Positions 27,301-34,099 of a stretch of DNA of 64,000 nucleotides are shown one piece after another. Position 1 is the first letter of the stretch; every line of letters begins with the position of its first letter. Both the position numbers and the translations under genes were made by a program. The notes beneath the pieces are model-generated. The model worked only from the letters and a program-made list of their open reading frames with translations. It searched no databases and was not told the origin of the DNA. Origin of the DNA: Parelaphostrongylus tenuis (lineage: Eukaryota; Nematoda; Chromadorea; Rhabditida; Metastrongylidae). The stretch is taken from the NCBI GenBank assembly GCA_019055375.1, contig JAHQIW010001244.1:496001-560000 (forward strand), read 5' to 3'.

Positions 27301-28298
27301 TTTCGCTGGGCAAAACTTCAACCCTAAACTCTTAGTAGTCATTCGATAGGTTAAGTCGAAACGAATTCAATGGTGTGCTTAGTGCTGAAAAAAATTTATT
27401 GCGTTGGAGCAGCAGCCAGAGGATTGGATTTCGCACTCGGAGCACAAAATCTGTAGACTGGTATTGCAGCGCGGTTCACATTGGCGTACGCATTTCGTTA
27501 TTATATTTCGAGTTCCTTCTTGGTTTTGGAAATCATGTTCATATGCTTTTCTGTGTAAGCTTAGACTTGGGCTCAGGCTGCTTAGACTTAGACGTAGGGC
27601 TTAAGATTACTAGCGCTATTACTTGGTAATAATAAAGGAAAATAAAAAGCCTAATCACCAGAAAAACACAATTTCTTCACACCTGGCATCAAAATCAACT
27701 GAATGTACGCCATAAAATAACCGTTATGTTGCACAAGCGCGGTGACTTTATGCCAATGTCGCGAAAATCTATCCACACATTGGAGCAAAGAATTCGTGCT
27801 GAGTGCTAATTACAATATTCTATTGGCTGCTACTGCGCACTGGAAACTATACCATTTCATATAAATCTTAGAGAAAAAGCTCTGCACAACGAGAATCTCG
27901 AATGCGAAACATAATTTTATCCTCAATGCTATAGCTTATGGAGAAGTTTTTTTCCAGAAATTAGGTTGGCATGGAAACTCTTAAGACTCAAGCTATCGAA
28001 TGATTGCTGGAATTTTGAAAAAAAAAACGCTTCTTCTCAAGGGGCTGAGACATGATCGGAAACGGAGAACTACCCAGGAGCTTCAGCGCAAAGTTAAAAT
28101 GTGTATGAAATTTTTAGACTATGATCATTGACAAAATCGCATCTTTTGTAAATAATCAGTACCTGCGTACATCATATAAAATATGGATGAGACCTGAGGT
28201 AGAATCATAAGCTCAGCTAGTACGCAGATTAATATGACATAGCGGCCCATCGAAATGTAATCGTCTAGTCGCTTTGTCTCCACATCCATAGCCTTCAT
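3339..28298 (-). CDS. Major facilitator superfamily transporter, organic-cation/SLC22-like nematode family; multi-exon gene spanning 25 kb
   Basis: Minus-strand exons with mutually compatible phases are 28298-28163, 24543-24476, 24326-24243, 24161-24042, 20368-20247, 18460-18281, 17386-17254, 11704-11572, 7507-7377, 4085-3960, 3714-3570 and 3415-3339. The exon at 11704-11572 has an uncertain 5' end. The assembled protein shows family landmarks in order: LDDYISMGRYV before TM1, YMMYAG, an extracellular loop with four or more cysteines, QMIGVLAGSLVFGQLSDLYG followed by RRK (the MFS loop 2-3 signature), ENIPKRHRMWINM, WSPNF, RESPQWLLQRGRI in the central loop, NYGILFNMEKISGSIYMN, ADFKFKRIGRKF, GNELFPTPIRNIGYAFLQLW and the terminal LPETKG. 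Such proteins are 12-TM plasma-membrane carriers of small organic solutes; the substrate cannot be told from sequence. A short piece before TM7 and one around TM9 remain unplaced, so either two small exons were missed or the gene is damaged there. Family assignment is secure. Confidence 0.9.
3570..3714 (-). CDS. MFS transporter exon: TM12 and LPETKG
   Basis: 145 bases after TGTTTAG. It encodes the last helix (ATTSVILPYCIMITLCLVNM) and the cytosolic LPETKGLHLAIQMPP, then leaves one base before GTATTTTTC. Confidence 0.95.
3960..4085 (-). CDS. MFS transporter exon: TM10-TM11
   Basis: 126 bases in phase 0 after ATATTACAG and before GTAACC. It encodes IYITAGIVGNELFPTPIRN and then IGYAFLQLWNRMGVIVSPF. 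The ELFPTxxRN motif is the family's counterpart of the E-x-(Y/F)-P-T-x-x-R signature. Confidence 0.95.
5449..5506 (-). CDS. Very tentative MFS transporter exon between TM8 and TM10
   Basis: A strong acceptor (TTTTCCCCTTCAG) and a perfect GTAAGTATT donor bracket 58 bases whose only open frame is the one demanded by the previous exon. The encoded peptide is not hydrophobic, and its end phase does not fit the next exon, so this may be chance. No convincing TM9 exon was found. Confidence 0.15.
6050..6880. repeat. Fold-back repeat, family R, copy 1
   Basis: The left arm carries ATTAGTGATCATTGAAAAGC near 6160. Its reverse complement recurs near 6770 (GGCTTTCGGATAATTACTAAC), with inner arms also paired. 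Related units recur at 9.7-10.5 and 18.9-19.8 kb. Confidence 0.65.
7377..7507 (-). CDS. MFS transporter exon: TM8 region
   Basis: 131 bases. The first base completes arginine left by the preceding exon, giving RYVCNLTLGYADFKFKRIGR. A hydrophobic stretch (VTIILSLALVIIAYIL) follows, then a GTAAGC donor in phase 1. The ADxKFxxxGRK motif is the second-half equivalent of the DxxGRR loop. Confidence 0.9.
7690..8880. repeat. Long fold-back (imperfect 1.2 kb palindrome)
   Basis: The left half is matched base-for-base in order by the reverse complement of the right half about a centre near 8285. Examples are the segment at 7930-8060 (beginning AGATTGAGTTTCGCAAG) with 8500-8640, 8040-8120 with 8440-8525, and 7690-7780 with 8775-8870. 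Identity is partial (by eye about 70-80 percent). It lies in an intron of the MFS transporter. Confidence 0.8.
9307..9385. repeat. (AT)n microsatellite, 79 bases uninterrupted
   Basis: A pure AT dinucleotide run. The isoleucine-tyrosine frames over it are artefacts. Confidence 0.98.
9447..9690 (+). repeat. tRNA-derived SINE, family C
   Basis: GGGGGCGCCGTGATCGAGTGG then GTTGTGATGCTCGTCGCGAC matches the 31.4 kb copy. The tail reads TAAATGCTAAAAGTACTGGG and TTCGCACAGTG. It follows a 79-base AT run after 60 bases. Confidence 0.75.
9700..10560. repeat. Fold-back repeat, family R, copy 2
   Basis: The left arm at 9740-9780 (GTGCTAGTGATCATTCGAGA) is inverted at 10345-10385 (GATTTAAGCTTTCGAATGGT). 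The flank at 9800-9920, with GAAAAGAACCTTTTATAG and TAATAAAATTATATTTTGC, is the inverse of 6660-6730 in copy 1. The two long open frames here are by-products of the repeat. Confidence 0.65.
10560..11571. other. Intron sequence of the MFS transporter, nothing recognised
   Basis: It contains a short minus-strand open frame at 10785-10970 with no recognisable domain and the edge of the family R repeat, but no splice-bounded coding stretch. Confidence 0.45.
11572..11704 (-). CDS. MFS transporter exon: TM7
   Basis: The exon ends before GTTTGAG in phase 2 and encodes RVFSFSTSVVNYGILFN followed by MEKISGSIYMNSIYSGLM. NYG-LFNMEKxSGSIY is a strong marker of the same nematode family. The start is set at the CCTGCAG acceptor (phase 1); an alternative acceptor, GTTTTCAG, lies 40 bases further in and would give a shorter exon. 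Confidence 0.88.
11705..12254 (-). other. Intron sequence with one unassigned splice-bounded stretch
   Basis: On the minus strand a perfect donor (CCAAG followed by GTAGGTATT) lies at 12123-12115. The bases before it are open in two frames, but neither peptide resembles the RYTF-x-x-LF stretch expected before TM7. It is the best place to look for the missing piece of the transporter. Confidence 0.25.
12255..12480 (+). repeat. Degraded family A SINE
   Basis: A recognisable GGTGCCTTGCAAGACACCAA head region and GTTGCTGATTCGATCGCACT B-box region are in the same order as the 39.5 kb copy. The remainder is strongly diverged. Confidence 0.45.
12890..13470 (-). mobile_element. mariner transposase fragment, C-terminal part
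   Basis: On the minus strand the frame reads TLFQQDNVRPHTGMKTKEKF, then EILPHPTYTPDAATSAYH. This is the QDNARPH and HPPYSPDLAPSDYH region of mariner, with the catalytic D of QDN kept and the third D of the SPD motif replaced by context changes. There are frameshifts on both sides. It lies in an intron of the MFS transporter. Confidence 0.9.
13690..13870 (+). repeat. tRNA-derived SINE, family C, 5' truncated
   Basis: It contains GAAAGCCCTATGGAACGCCA, TTAGGCTATCATCGAGTTTG and the tail CGAATGCTAGAAGTATTGAG, as in the 31.4 kb copy. The tRNA-like head is missing. Confidence 0.7.
14808..15075 (+). repeat. tRNA-derived SINE, family A, diverged
   Basis: The head GCTCATAGCGCAGTGGTTG and a diverged B box (TTGATTCGATGC) are followed by the tail GTCGAATGCATCATGATACA and CAGGGATTGATCAGCGTC, as in the other copies. 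Confidence 0.65.
15651..15746 (-). CDS. Possible MFS transporter exon in the central loop
   Basis: After a good acceptor (CGTTCTCAG) an open phase-0 stretch reads EEGDLEKKRMKRGEERKKSE and continues for 12 more codons to a GTACCT donor. A lysine/glutamate-rich segment is expected at this point in the family and the phase fits the preceding exon, but there is no motif to prove it and the 3' end is a guess (the frame stays open for about 63 more codons). Confidence 0.4.
16040..16640 (-). mobile_element. mariner transposase remnant, helix-turn-helix to catalytic core
   Basis: The minus strand reads EELGVRFETVSEYLQSIRVS, then KKLDNRCRHELND, LLLRNQREPLLVRIVSCDEI and a FLNQGGTI-like stretch. These correspond to the mariner HTH2, the KKLDKWVPHEL linker and the first catalytic ITCDE block. 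Many stops and frameshifts are present. Confidence 0.8.
16740..17030 (-). repeat. tRNA-derived SINE, family A
   Basis: Same order of head, body and tail as the 35.4 kb copy, including TCAATTTTCAGCTTCGTTTG and TCTGGCCTTTACAATGACTT. It lies just inside the intron after the ESPQWL exon of the MFS transporter. Confidence 0.8.
17254..17386 (-). CDS. MFS transporter exon 7: start of the large central loop
   Basis: 133 bases after CATGAACTCTTAG. One base completes leucine, followed by IWIRESPQWLLQRGRISEAC and an acidic stretch ending VVEKEYQ before GTGGGT, phase 0. The ESPxWL motif is diagnostic for the SLC22-like loop between TM6 and TM7. Confidence 0.93.
18281..18460 (-). CDS. MFS transporter exon 6: TM5-TM6
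   Basis: 180 bases starting with the single base that completes alanine, before a GTTAGT donor (phase 2). It encodes VLNVFVIENIPKRHRMWINM, then ITWSPNFIPMAVLAWF, a WRTL motif and TM6 (NAIACVPGILFCL). The E-x-x-P-x-x-R-R/H motif is a family marker. Confidence 0.95.
18750..18860 (+). repeat. tRNA-like SINE head
   Basis: TTGGTGGTGCAGTAGATTAC and GTGCGGGCTCAAAACCC give A- and B-box-like stretches about 35 bases apart, followed by a CGCATTCCAGTATTCTTTTG body. It is not a functional tRNA. Confidence 0.4.
18870..19800. repeat. Fold-back repeat, family R, copy 3
   Basis: GCTGTTAGTAATCATTCAAA at 18918 is answered by TTGAGCTTTCGAATAACTAC at 19655 in inverse orientation. A second inner pair lies near 19215 and is shared with copy 1 (TCAAACTATTAGTAATCACT). 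Confidence 0.65.
20247..20368 (-). CDS. MFS transporter exon 5: TM3-TM4
   Basis: 122 bases after TTGCATCCAG and before GTGAGTCC, ending in phase 2. It encodes GLLGTMTGVALSSLITAKST followed by the VIRTIVGFFTGGGI helix with the R and GGG typical of MFS TM4. Confidence 0.92.
20690..20830 (-). repeat. Family A SINE fragment
   Basis: Only the tail and part of the body remain, for example ACCAGTAATTGAGGGATGTG and TCTGGCCTGTACAACGACTT on the plus strand, which equal the minus-strand copies at 16.75 and 35.3 kb. Confidence 0.6.
21415..21640 (-). mobile_element. mariner transposase C-terminal tail (minus strand)
   Basis: An open frame of 66 codons contains FAKGGINLMLERFKKCFQTD and GTYIEQ, the usual end of mariner transposases (G-I-x-x-L-x-x-R-W-x-K-C-I-x-x-x-G-x-Y). 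It faces a second mariner tail on the other strand. Confidence 0.75.
21620..21930 (+). mobile_element. mariner transposase C-terminal tail (plus strand)
   Basis: Broken frames read WKLLYHSPDLFPSKCQLF, FRSLEHFLSKNL, then FYERGTDLWSERW and RLMGHTFSS. They match SPDLAPSDYHLFRSLEHFL and the FY-RGI-L-RW-KC---G-YF end of mariner. Stops interrupt it. Confidence 0.8.
22080..23120. repeat. Divergent family-R type repeat block
   Basis: The block contains degenerate forms of the same motifs (TATCGAAAGATTACTGAAAG near 22440; CGTCGAATGATTACTAGTCT near 22920, inverted). The 131-codon minus-strand frame at 22735-23130 lies inside and is judged repeat-derived. Confidence 0.45.
23283..23352 (-). repeat. Fragment of the tRNA-like repeat
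   Basis: The plus strand reads GTGCCGTGCAAAAACATTTG then CGTCAGGTGGGATTGCAATC, the reverse of the 3' end of the 46.4 kb tRNA-like copy (T arm, GACGCA and AACGTTTTTGCACA). Confidence 0.5.
23380..23960 (+). mobile_element. mariner transposase N-terminal remnant
   Basis: Broken frames read KRVWGRWFKRFEEGNFDF, RPSLWNE, then the open block EPSLSTSDLAEEFGVSQQTV and VNNLHQF. These are the W-x-x-(R/K)-F-x-x-G-(N/D)-(F/E) and HTH2 parts of mariner. A stop lies at 23602-23604 between them and the catalytic domain is not recognisable. Confidence 0.85.
24042..24161 (-). CDS. MFS transporter exon 4: TM2 and the GRRK loop
   Basis: 120 bases in phase 0 between ATTTTAG and GTGAGAG. It encodes WNYICENANIIKNSISIQ and the signature GSLVFGQLSDLYGRRK, in which the D-x-x-GRR/K of the first cytosolic loop is intact. 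Confidence 0.95.
24243..24326 (-). CDS. MFS transporter exon 3: extracellular loop
   Basis: 84 bases, phase 0 at both ends, after GATATTTCAG. It reads ACRLYHQLASENCSTPSLRY and ends SVNVE, which joins directly to the tryptophan of the next exon to form the conserved SVN(V/Y)EW motif of this nematode family. Confidence 0.9.
24476..24543 (-). CDS. MFS transporter exon 2: extracellular loop
   Basis: The acceptor GGTTATTCAG precedes GT, which completes the glycine codon to give YAG-ASPSLSACGED. The exon has 22 codons and ends in DEKE before GTGAAT. One cysteine lies in the TM1-TM2 loop, as in relatives. Confidence 0.85.
24890..25910 (+). mobile_element. Degraded RTE-type non-LTR retrotransposon, reverse transcriptase C-terminal half
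   Basis: Fragments in shifting frames follow the nematode RTE reverse transcriptase. A TFDP-K-GTVTEALDSKNLPTQY block is near 24950 and RRGIRQRRTIS near 25110. The FADD-equivalent block GRQLHYPRFAEEVVLIT is at 25200-25250, with the second catalytic aspartate replaced. Then come the NDVAPEVSR(R)K, SKIRWAGHVMR-like and W-PRDVKR-like stretches to about 25900. Several stops and frameshifts make it a dead copy. The 5' endonuclease part is not seen. Confidence 0.8.
26825..26935 (+). repeat. Family C SINE tail
   Basis: GATTGAACGCAAAAAGTACTGGGATCCGCATGG corresponds to the conserved 3' tail of family C. The upstream 92-codon open frame at 26661 has no recognised homologue and may be part of the same repeat landscape. 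Confidence 0.4.
27130..28060. repeat. Divergent family-R type repeat block
   Basis: AGTCATTCGATAGGTTAAGT near 27335 is answered by AAGCTATCGAATGATTGCTG near 27998. Open frames within it (27154-27629) are not considered genes. Confidence 0.45.
28163..28298 (-). CDS. MFS transporter exon 1: start codon and TM1
   Basis: The ATG at 28298 opens MKAMDVETKRLDDYISMGRY and continues into a hydrophobic TM1 ending FYMMYA, with one base left over before a GTACTG donor. A second in-frame ATG follows three codons later. About 30 bases upstream sits TGTTGTAG, a possible trans-splice acceptor, which would give a short leader as is usual in nematodes. In-frame codons extend further upstream, so a longer N-terminus is possible but less likely. 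Confidence 0.85.
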
Positions 28299-28676
28299 CG
28301 TTTGATTGCAGTGAGCAGTCGAAGATACCCAAGAACTACAACAGAGCTTAAAAATGTGATTATATCTCAAATATTGATCTTCTTTTAACCTCGACATAAG
28401 TGATACCCTACGCTCGACCGTTTATATAGTTTTCTCTCAAGCAATAATAGGAAGGACGAAACAGGTCCCTTTCTAGAACTTTATAAGTGCCCATATCAGA
28501 CCTCATAACAACTGGCTCAAAACATGTTATCATGCAATCAGTGATAGTTTCTTTTGAGATTTGATTAATACTGTAAGCTGATAGATAAGCTTTATTCGGC
28601 TGACATTTCGACGTCTTCGCCTTCTTCAAAGCCGATCATGCTCTTACGTTTATAACACTTAATGTTGGTTAGCAAT

Positions 28677-29550
28677 GATGCCGACTAATGCATCGACAGT
28701 TTTCCCGGGAAAAAAGAAATCATTATCGAAGAGCAATCAGCATAACAACCATCCTCCTTACAAGGAAATCGCTGAACAAGGCGCTTTATTTCAGCGGTGC
28801 ACCAACGAAGAAGAACTCGAACAACTACCAAGGCGAACATTCACGTCGATGATGAACGACTATGGTCAATCCACACGAATAATCGGATTTGAAGAAGAGG
28901 AAGACGTCGAAAAGCTGGATATTGAACTTTATTCATTATCCTTGTGGTATTAGCTAAATCGTAGGAGAAGTAACGTACAAAAGCTGTCGATATTTTTAGA
29001 CCCGTGCATTCGATTCCATTAAACATACCCATACGACTTACGAAGAACCACCAATTAATTAAATGCGTTCTATCTTGGGAGACAAATTTGCTGCCAATGC
29101 CCTACTGTGTAGCGACAAAGATTAATTTGGAACTGGCTTAGAATTGGAGCTCTTCTGCTTAGTGTGTTGTGCACATCCTCAAGAAGTACACATGACCCGA
29201 CATCATACATTCTGCGGTTTTCTCAGATTACATCACTTCTTCAATTCGACTCGTTTTCACACTCATCATTAGAGAGGGTTGAGCGTGTTTCAGCTACTGT
29301 TTCAGGATTTTCGTCTTATTGTCGTGAAATGCTGGTTACTTCTCTTCAAAATCCTGCGATTGATGCGCTAAGAAATCCGCACGAGAATTTGAGGAAGCAG
29401 ACTAACCCTAGACCACTTCGGATCCAATTCCTCGATTGTGGATGTATGAGAGGCTCGGAGTTATTACGGCGTGGTGGAATTAACGCTCTGCCGGCTACAA
29501 GCAACAACTACTACAGGTCTACTATTGGGCCAAAAATTGCCGCTCTTTGA
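28677..29550 (+). CDS. Possible small two-exon gene of unknown function
   Basis: The first block, 28677 to about 28945, opens MPTNASTVFPGKKKS just downstream of TTGGTTAG, a possible trans-splice acceptor. It continues with acidic, coding-like composition (NEEELEQLPRR, FEEEEDVEKLDIE). The second block follows a GGTTTTCTCAG acceptor at 29230 and stays open to TGA at 29550; it is rich in serine and arginine, with CREMLVTSLQ and RIQFLDCGC. The donor between them is unclear (GTATTA at 28946 gives phase 2, which does not fit phase 0). It lies divergently from the MFS transporter, about 380 bases from its start codon. No family was recognised. Confidence 0.35.
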
Positions 29551-29599
29551 GTGTGATTGATGGTAAAGATTTTGGAACCGGCAGTATATCTGATTCCCA

Positions 29600-31390
29600 G
29601 TTTTTTCTTTGTAGGAAAAACAGGAGGTTTTCATAAGAAACTTTTATTCTCACATCTGACACTTTGGCGGTTTCGCCTTCTTCAGAACCTGAAGAGATCG
29701 GGTTGCCTACATCCCATTCACTAAAACACCTTCATAACTTCAATAGCATAAAGCCGTCGAAACATATTTCGAACAGCAGCCAACGCATGTATTAGAAGAA
29801 AGTAGCAGACAGAATCCGTGGAGTTGGCTTGGAAAATAGCCATTCTGATGGCTACGAATTTGTAGCTCTTTGGTGTGGGTTTGCAGGACTGATACACTCC
29901 CAAACGATGATTTCAGCGAAAGCGATGTTCGGTTTATTGTCGCTTTCTGTACAAACCACTTCAGTATAGCTATAAAACGTTGTTTGAAAGACACGCTCAG
30001 GGAATCCGCTAAAGCTTGTTAAAATACAACCAAATATTCTGGGGCGTCAAATTAATTAGTAATCACCTATGCGAGTAATTATGTGCAACACAATACTGAT
30101 ATGCTCTATCGGCAGCAATGACAATGACTGCAAAAGCATCTGTACAGTTCACTCAATCTCTCGCAAAGCGTTAGACGAAAATTGCACTGACGAGACGGGT
30201 AGGCCACTCTGTGTCCACATAAAAAAATAAATAGTCTACAAGCTCAAAACTGAATCAAACACCCGGCTATGCTCGCATGGACACAAACACATAACGGAAA
30301 GGATTTTGAGTTAGAAGTCACCATACTCGCACAAGAACATAAAACTTTACCGTGTAAGATTCTGGGAGCATTCTAGATTGGCTTCATAAATTCAAACATG
30401 AGCCGCATCAAGAAATGCCTAATTTTCACTTATGACGTGACAAAGTATTTAGGACTGTTATTTTAATGTCAAAGATGTATTCGGAGTCTATGTGAACATA
30501 GTACGCTAAGCCTCCATTTGAACATCAGTAGAGCCTGTTTTGTGCTTGATGCGATTGAAATTTAGGTCTCGTGATATGTTTTAATGAACTAATGGAGGTG
30601 TTTGGTTGACTGAGTTGTGGGCGGCCCGATATTCCCAGGCTCCGAAGAAGACCAAACAGCCAGAACGTCAACCGACAAGAGGAATTTTACAACAAAAACT
30701 TGTAATACTGCTTAAAAGGTAAGACTGGCTTGTTAGTGAAATATATATAGCAATAATTAAGCGGAATAACTGCTATTTTTCTTAATTCTAATGCTCTTGA
30801 CTCTATGGTTATTCGTTGCGCAGTGAGTCTACCAGCCGGGTCGTGCTTTTCTGTTTCGAATATCAGCTGTGCCCGCGCGACACAAAGAATCGTTCCTTTC
30901 AATTGGCAATCAAAAAATGTTTCCTATAGAATTTTGCCAGTGCTGTGCTTAACAAAAAGTCACGGTTTGAACCGAAACAGAATCTTGGGAGTGTCACGCC
31001 CAAAGCAGTTCCATTCGTCTACGGACGCTTCTTGGAGCTCTTTTTTTGGTTCCAGAAAATCCTAGTCATAGCGGACTGTGGTTCATGTCGTTGTATGTTG
31101 CCTATGTGTATAGCCACTGCCCCTTAAAATGTGTATCTCCTCTCATTCATCTAGAATGTGGGGTTTAAGCATCTAATACTGAGACTCACATCTATTGCAT
31201 CATTATCAACTATTAACACTGCGTTACATACCGTGCTTGTTGCTAGTTCAGGTGCAGTTATATTGCAATTATTATTTGTTTAGGTTGCCTGTTATGGCGA
31301 TAAATTTTGTTCGTTGGTCCCAGGTTCAACACTTCTCGTCATAAAGTAAATGGCGAAAGACTCCGTGTGGCAGGAATACTTAAGAGAAAC
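29600..31390. other. No gene recognised
   Basis: It begins with the dispersed TTTGGCGGTTTCGCCTTCTTC motif. Open frames of 60-86 codons at 29721-29994 and 30687-31127 overlap on both strands and lack domains or splice context. Confidence 0.45.
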
Positions 31391-31393
31391 TTT

Positions 31394-31424
31394 TATATAT
31401 ATATATATATATATATGCATATAT
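31394..31424. repeat. (TA)n microsatellite
   Basis: A 31-base TA run with one GC interruption, immediately before a family C SINE. Confidence 0.95.
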
Positions 31425-31650
31425 GGAGCGTCTTGGCCGAGTGGATGTGATGCTCGTCGTCGCGCGTGCAGCCGATCTCCACCCCATCTCTCTCCGGCAG
31501 TCAACAACAACGCCCTATGGAACGCCACAGCAAGGCTATCCTCGAGATTGCAAGGCTACTCGCCAGACCAGGATTCTACGCCGTTCAAGAAGAAGACGAA
31601 AAACGAATTGAATGCTAAAAGTATTGGTAGCCGCACAGTAAAAAAAGAAA
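31421..31650 (+). repeat. tRNA-derived SINE, family C
   Basis: It starts GAGCGTCTTGGCCGAGTGGA, a Leu/Ser-type tRNA A box, followed by GTGATGCTCGTCGTCGCGCG. The body has ACGCCCTATGGAACGCCACA and CAAGGCTATCCTCGAGATTG; the tail is GAATGCTAAAAGTATTGG and GCCGCACAGTA. A (TA)n run ends at its left border. The long open frame here is a by-product. Confidence 0.75.
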
Positions 31651-33850
31651 AGTACTGTGTTGACAGATCAAATAAAGTGCATAAAGTGCTATTATGTGAG
31701 AACTCCTGCGCCTACTTCATTGAAACACGCTGTAAATAGGAAAAAGTGACTTGATGAGCCGATAAGAGTTGCACGTCATCGTACAAATCATTTATGTATC
31801 GCCCCTATGATTCCTAATGAGGTTTTCTTAGTATGTTCCTACTGGACAGATTGGTGTGTGTGGAACGCTTTACTTACATATATCTGTATAGGGTTAACTG
31901 CGCGTGGTAATTGAGTTGATATGAAAGATTCCACGCAAAAAAGAAATTCACTGAGAAAGAAGTGCATTGAGAAGCGAAGTGGAAAAAGAGATCAAAAAGA
32001 TGGCAAATTGGAAGAGAACACTCACGACTACGTCAGAGCGTGACTAACTTTGAGACAGGAATACATTGTAATGGTAGGAAGTCTTTGATAAGACGAATCA
32101 TGATGTGATATGACAGGGCGGCGACGCGTGGGTTACTTACAATATGACATTGTTACCTGGCCTAAAGACCACACCTTATCTCGAAGAGCGTTTGAGCAAA
32201 GTTCCAAAGCCCTTTATCCGTATAGCTTTTACGTTTACAAATACATGCGTCTACACAAATTGATCTGATGAGTGGTCGTATGTAGTATGGGATAGAATAA
32301 AGTCAGCATACGTTCAGCAATCACCCAGGTTTAGTCGTCTCATGCAAGTGAGGGAATCGTTCAGAACTTTGACCATTACTTTACTTTACACTTTACTTAC
32401 CCCATATGAAAATTTCATCACCCTATGGATTTCTGTGCTTGCAGCATTCAATTCGTGTTGTAGCGTTTAACGTTTGTGAGAATTTGTCCTTTTCACGAGC
32501 ATCGTAAAACTGATTGAACACATATCATTTCATTCTCGAGGACAGCCAGGCGGGGGCACTGAGCGTTCGTTCATGATTGTCGCAGAGTGTTGGGGATCAT
32601 GCCTACGTCAAGCCGTCCCGACCATTATTAGCCACTCGGTCACAGGTTCTCAACTCAAACCATTAACGATCAGGAATCAAAAACTTGTCTAAGCGACCAT
32701 TACGTTGAAGTTGTGTGGCTCGATTACGATGCTCGGATTATAGGTAACTGGCCAGCGGTAAGCTGACGTAGTATGAAGTGAATTTTGAAGTGAATTCTGT
32801 GAGAAAAATACAATCAAGCGAATGATGCAGTTTTTTGAATTTTATTTTCTACCTAATTTTTTTTGAATAGCAAGCGGCGGTGTCATAATCTCAAGACTGT
32901 TGTGATACGAGCAAAACCTTAAACCTGTTCACTACAATTTCTCAACTTGTTAACCTGTTTATAACCTCTTCACTATGTTTTCCTTCCACTTCGTTATAAA
33001 GGCCCACTCCCTGTCTTTCTCTCAAACGTTTTTTAATGTTTTAACTTATTCGTGACTGTCAGCTATCACCCTCCAACGGTGATCAATGAGCATGAAATGG
33101 CATAATTACCAGTTGATTGCTGACAGCCACCTCATAGGTAGAAATGCGACTAAGGGAAAAGCAGAGTGAGTGTCTCCATGATGTAGTGGAAAATCCAGAG
33201 AATCCCTAGCAAAGCTTTATTGCGGATTCAAAGCCTCTTCACGCCCCATGTTTTGCTGGCATCTCACCATTCTTGCGACTAAATTTTACATCATAATCGG
33301 CCGTTAGAAATGAATGAGGCAAAAAATAAAGTTGAAAATCTCCTTAGTTATTCTGTCATTTCTCTTTTTGACAGGTTTATGGCAATACGCGCGTAATCAT
33401 TTTGTGGCGTAGAGTAAAACTGAATGAAGTAAAGGGCAACGAGCTGGCCTAAATACTCGAAGTGTATAATCAGCGATTAAACAAATCGCAAGAGATTTTG
33501 AATGTTTGAGTTATTTGTCCTTTTTCACGTGGTTTAACATCACGTTTGTGGAAATCCACATCTTTTCAGTTCGCTATCTCATACGCTTTATCCACAAGGT
33601 TTCCAGATCTTTATGATATCTTTGAAAGCTTATCGAATAGACCCTCTTTCAAATCCCGACACATCAGTGCTATGGCGGTCCATTTTTCTGCTGCGGATGT
33701 TCGTAGTCATTGTGGAAAAAGAAGAATCTTTTCAGACAAGTGTGGTGTCACTTTTTCACTCTGAAGGAACGGAGGCCATTTGATCCATAATCGAACCGCA
33801 AACTTGAACTTTGCTATGCATAACCATATCACTTGAGTAAAATAAAAGAC
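31650..33850. other. No gene recognised
   Basis: AT-rich sequence with an isolated MITE end (GTGATACGAGCAAAACC) at 32902. A 72-codon frame at 33546 has no recognised relatives. Confidence 0.45.
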
Positions 33851-33852
33851 TG

Positions 33853-34098
33853 ATGACAATTTCGTGTTATGGAGAAGAGAAACAAAAGAAATCTATGTTG
33901 GCGCGATGTGAGAAAAATGATGATTGGAAATCTATGCACAGATGCGTTGTAAATGTAGAAATCACTTCAAATGCGACCTGTAACTGTGAAATGGAAACGA
34001 AAGAAAAATTTAGCGACCTACAGAATTGTGGTACAAAACAACTTCTGATATATAACATAAACCATCGTAAATGTGGAATATCAACTGAGAAAATCGTG
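33853..34098 (+). CDS. Possible cysteine-rich exon of unknown function
   Basis: An 82-codon open stretch ends exactly at a consensus GTGAGTTTG donor. It contains eight cysteines (CYGEEKQKKSMLARC, MHRCVVNVEITSNATCNC, NCGTKQ, KCGIS) and one NAT glycosylation site, as in extracellular domains. No good acceptor is visible at the left side, and no neighbouring exon was recognised. Confidence 0.25.
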
Positions 34099-34099
34099 A

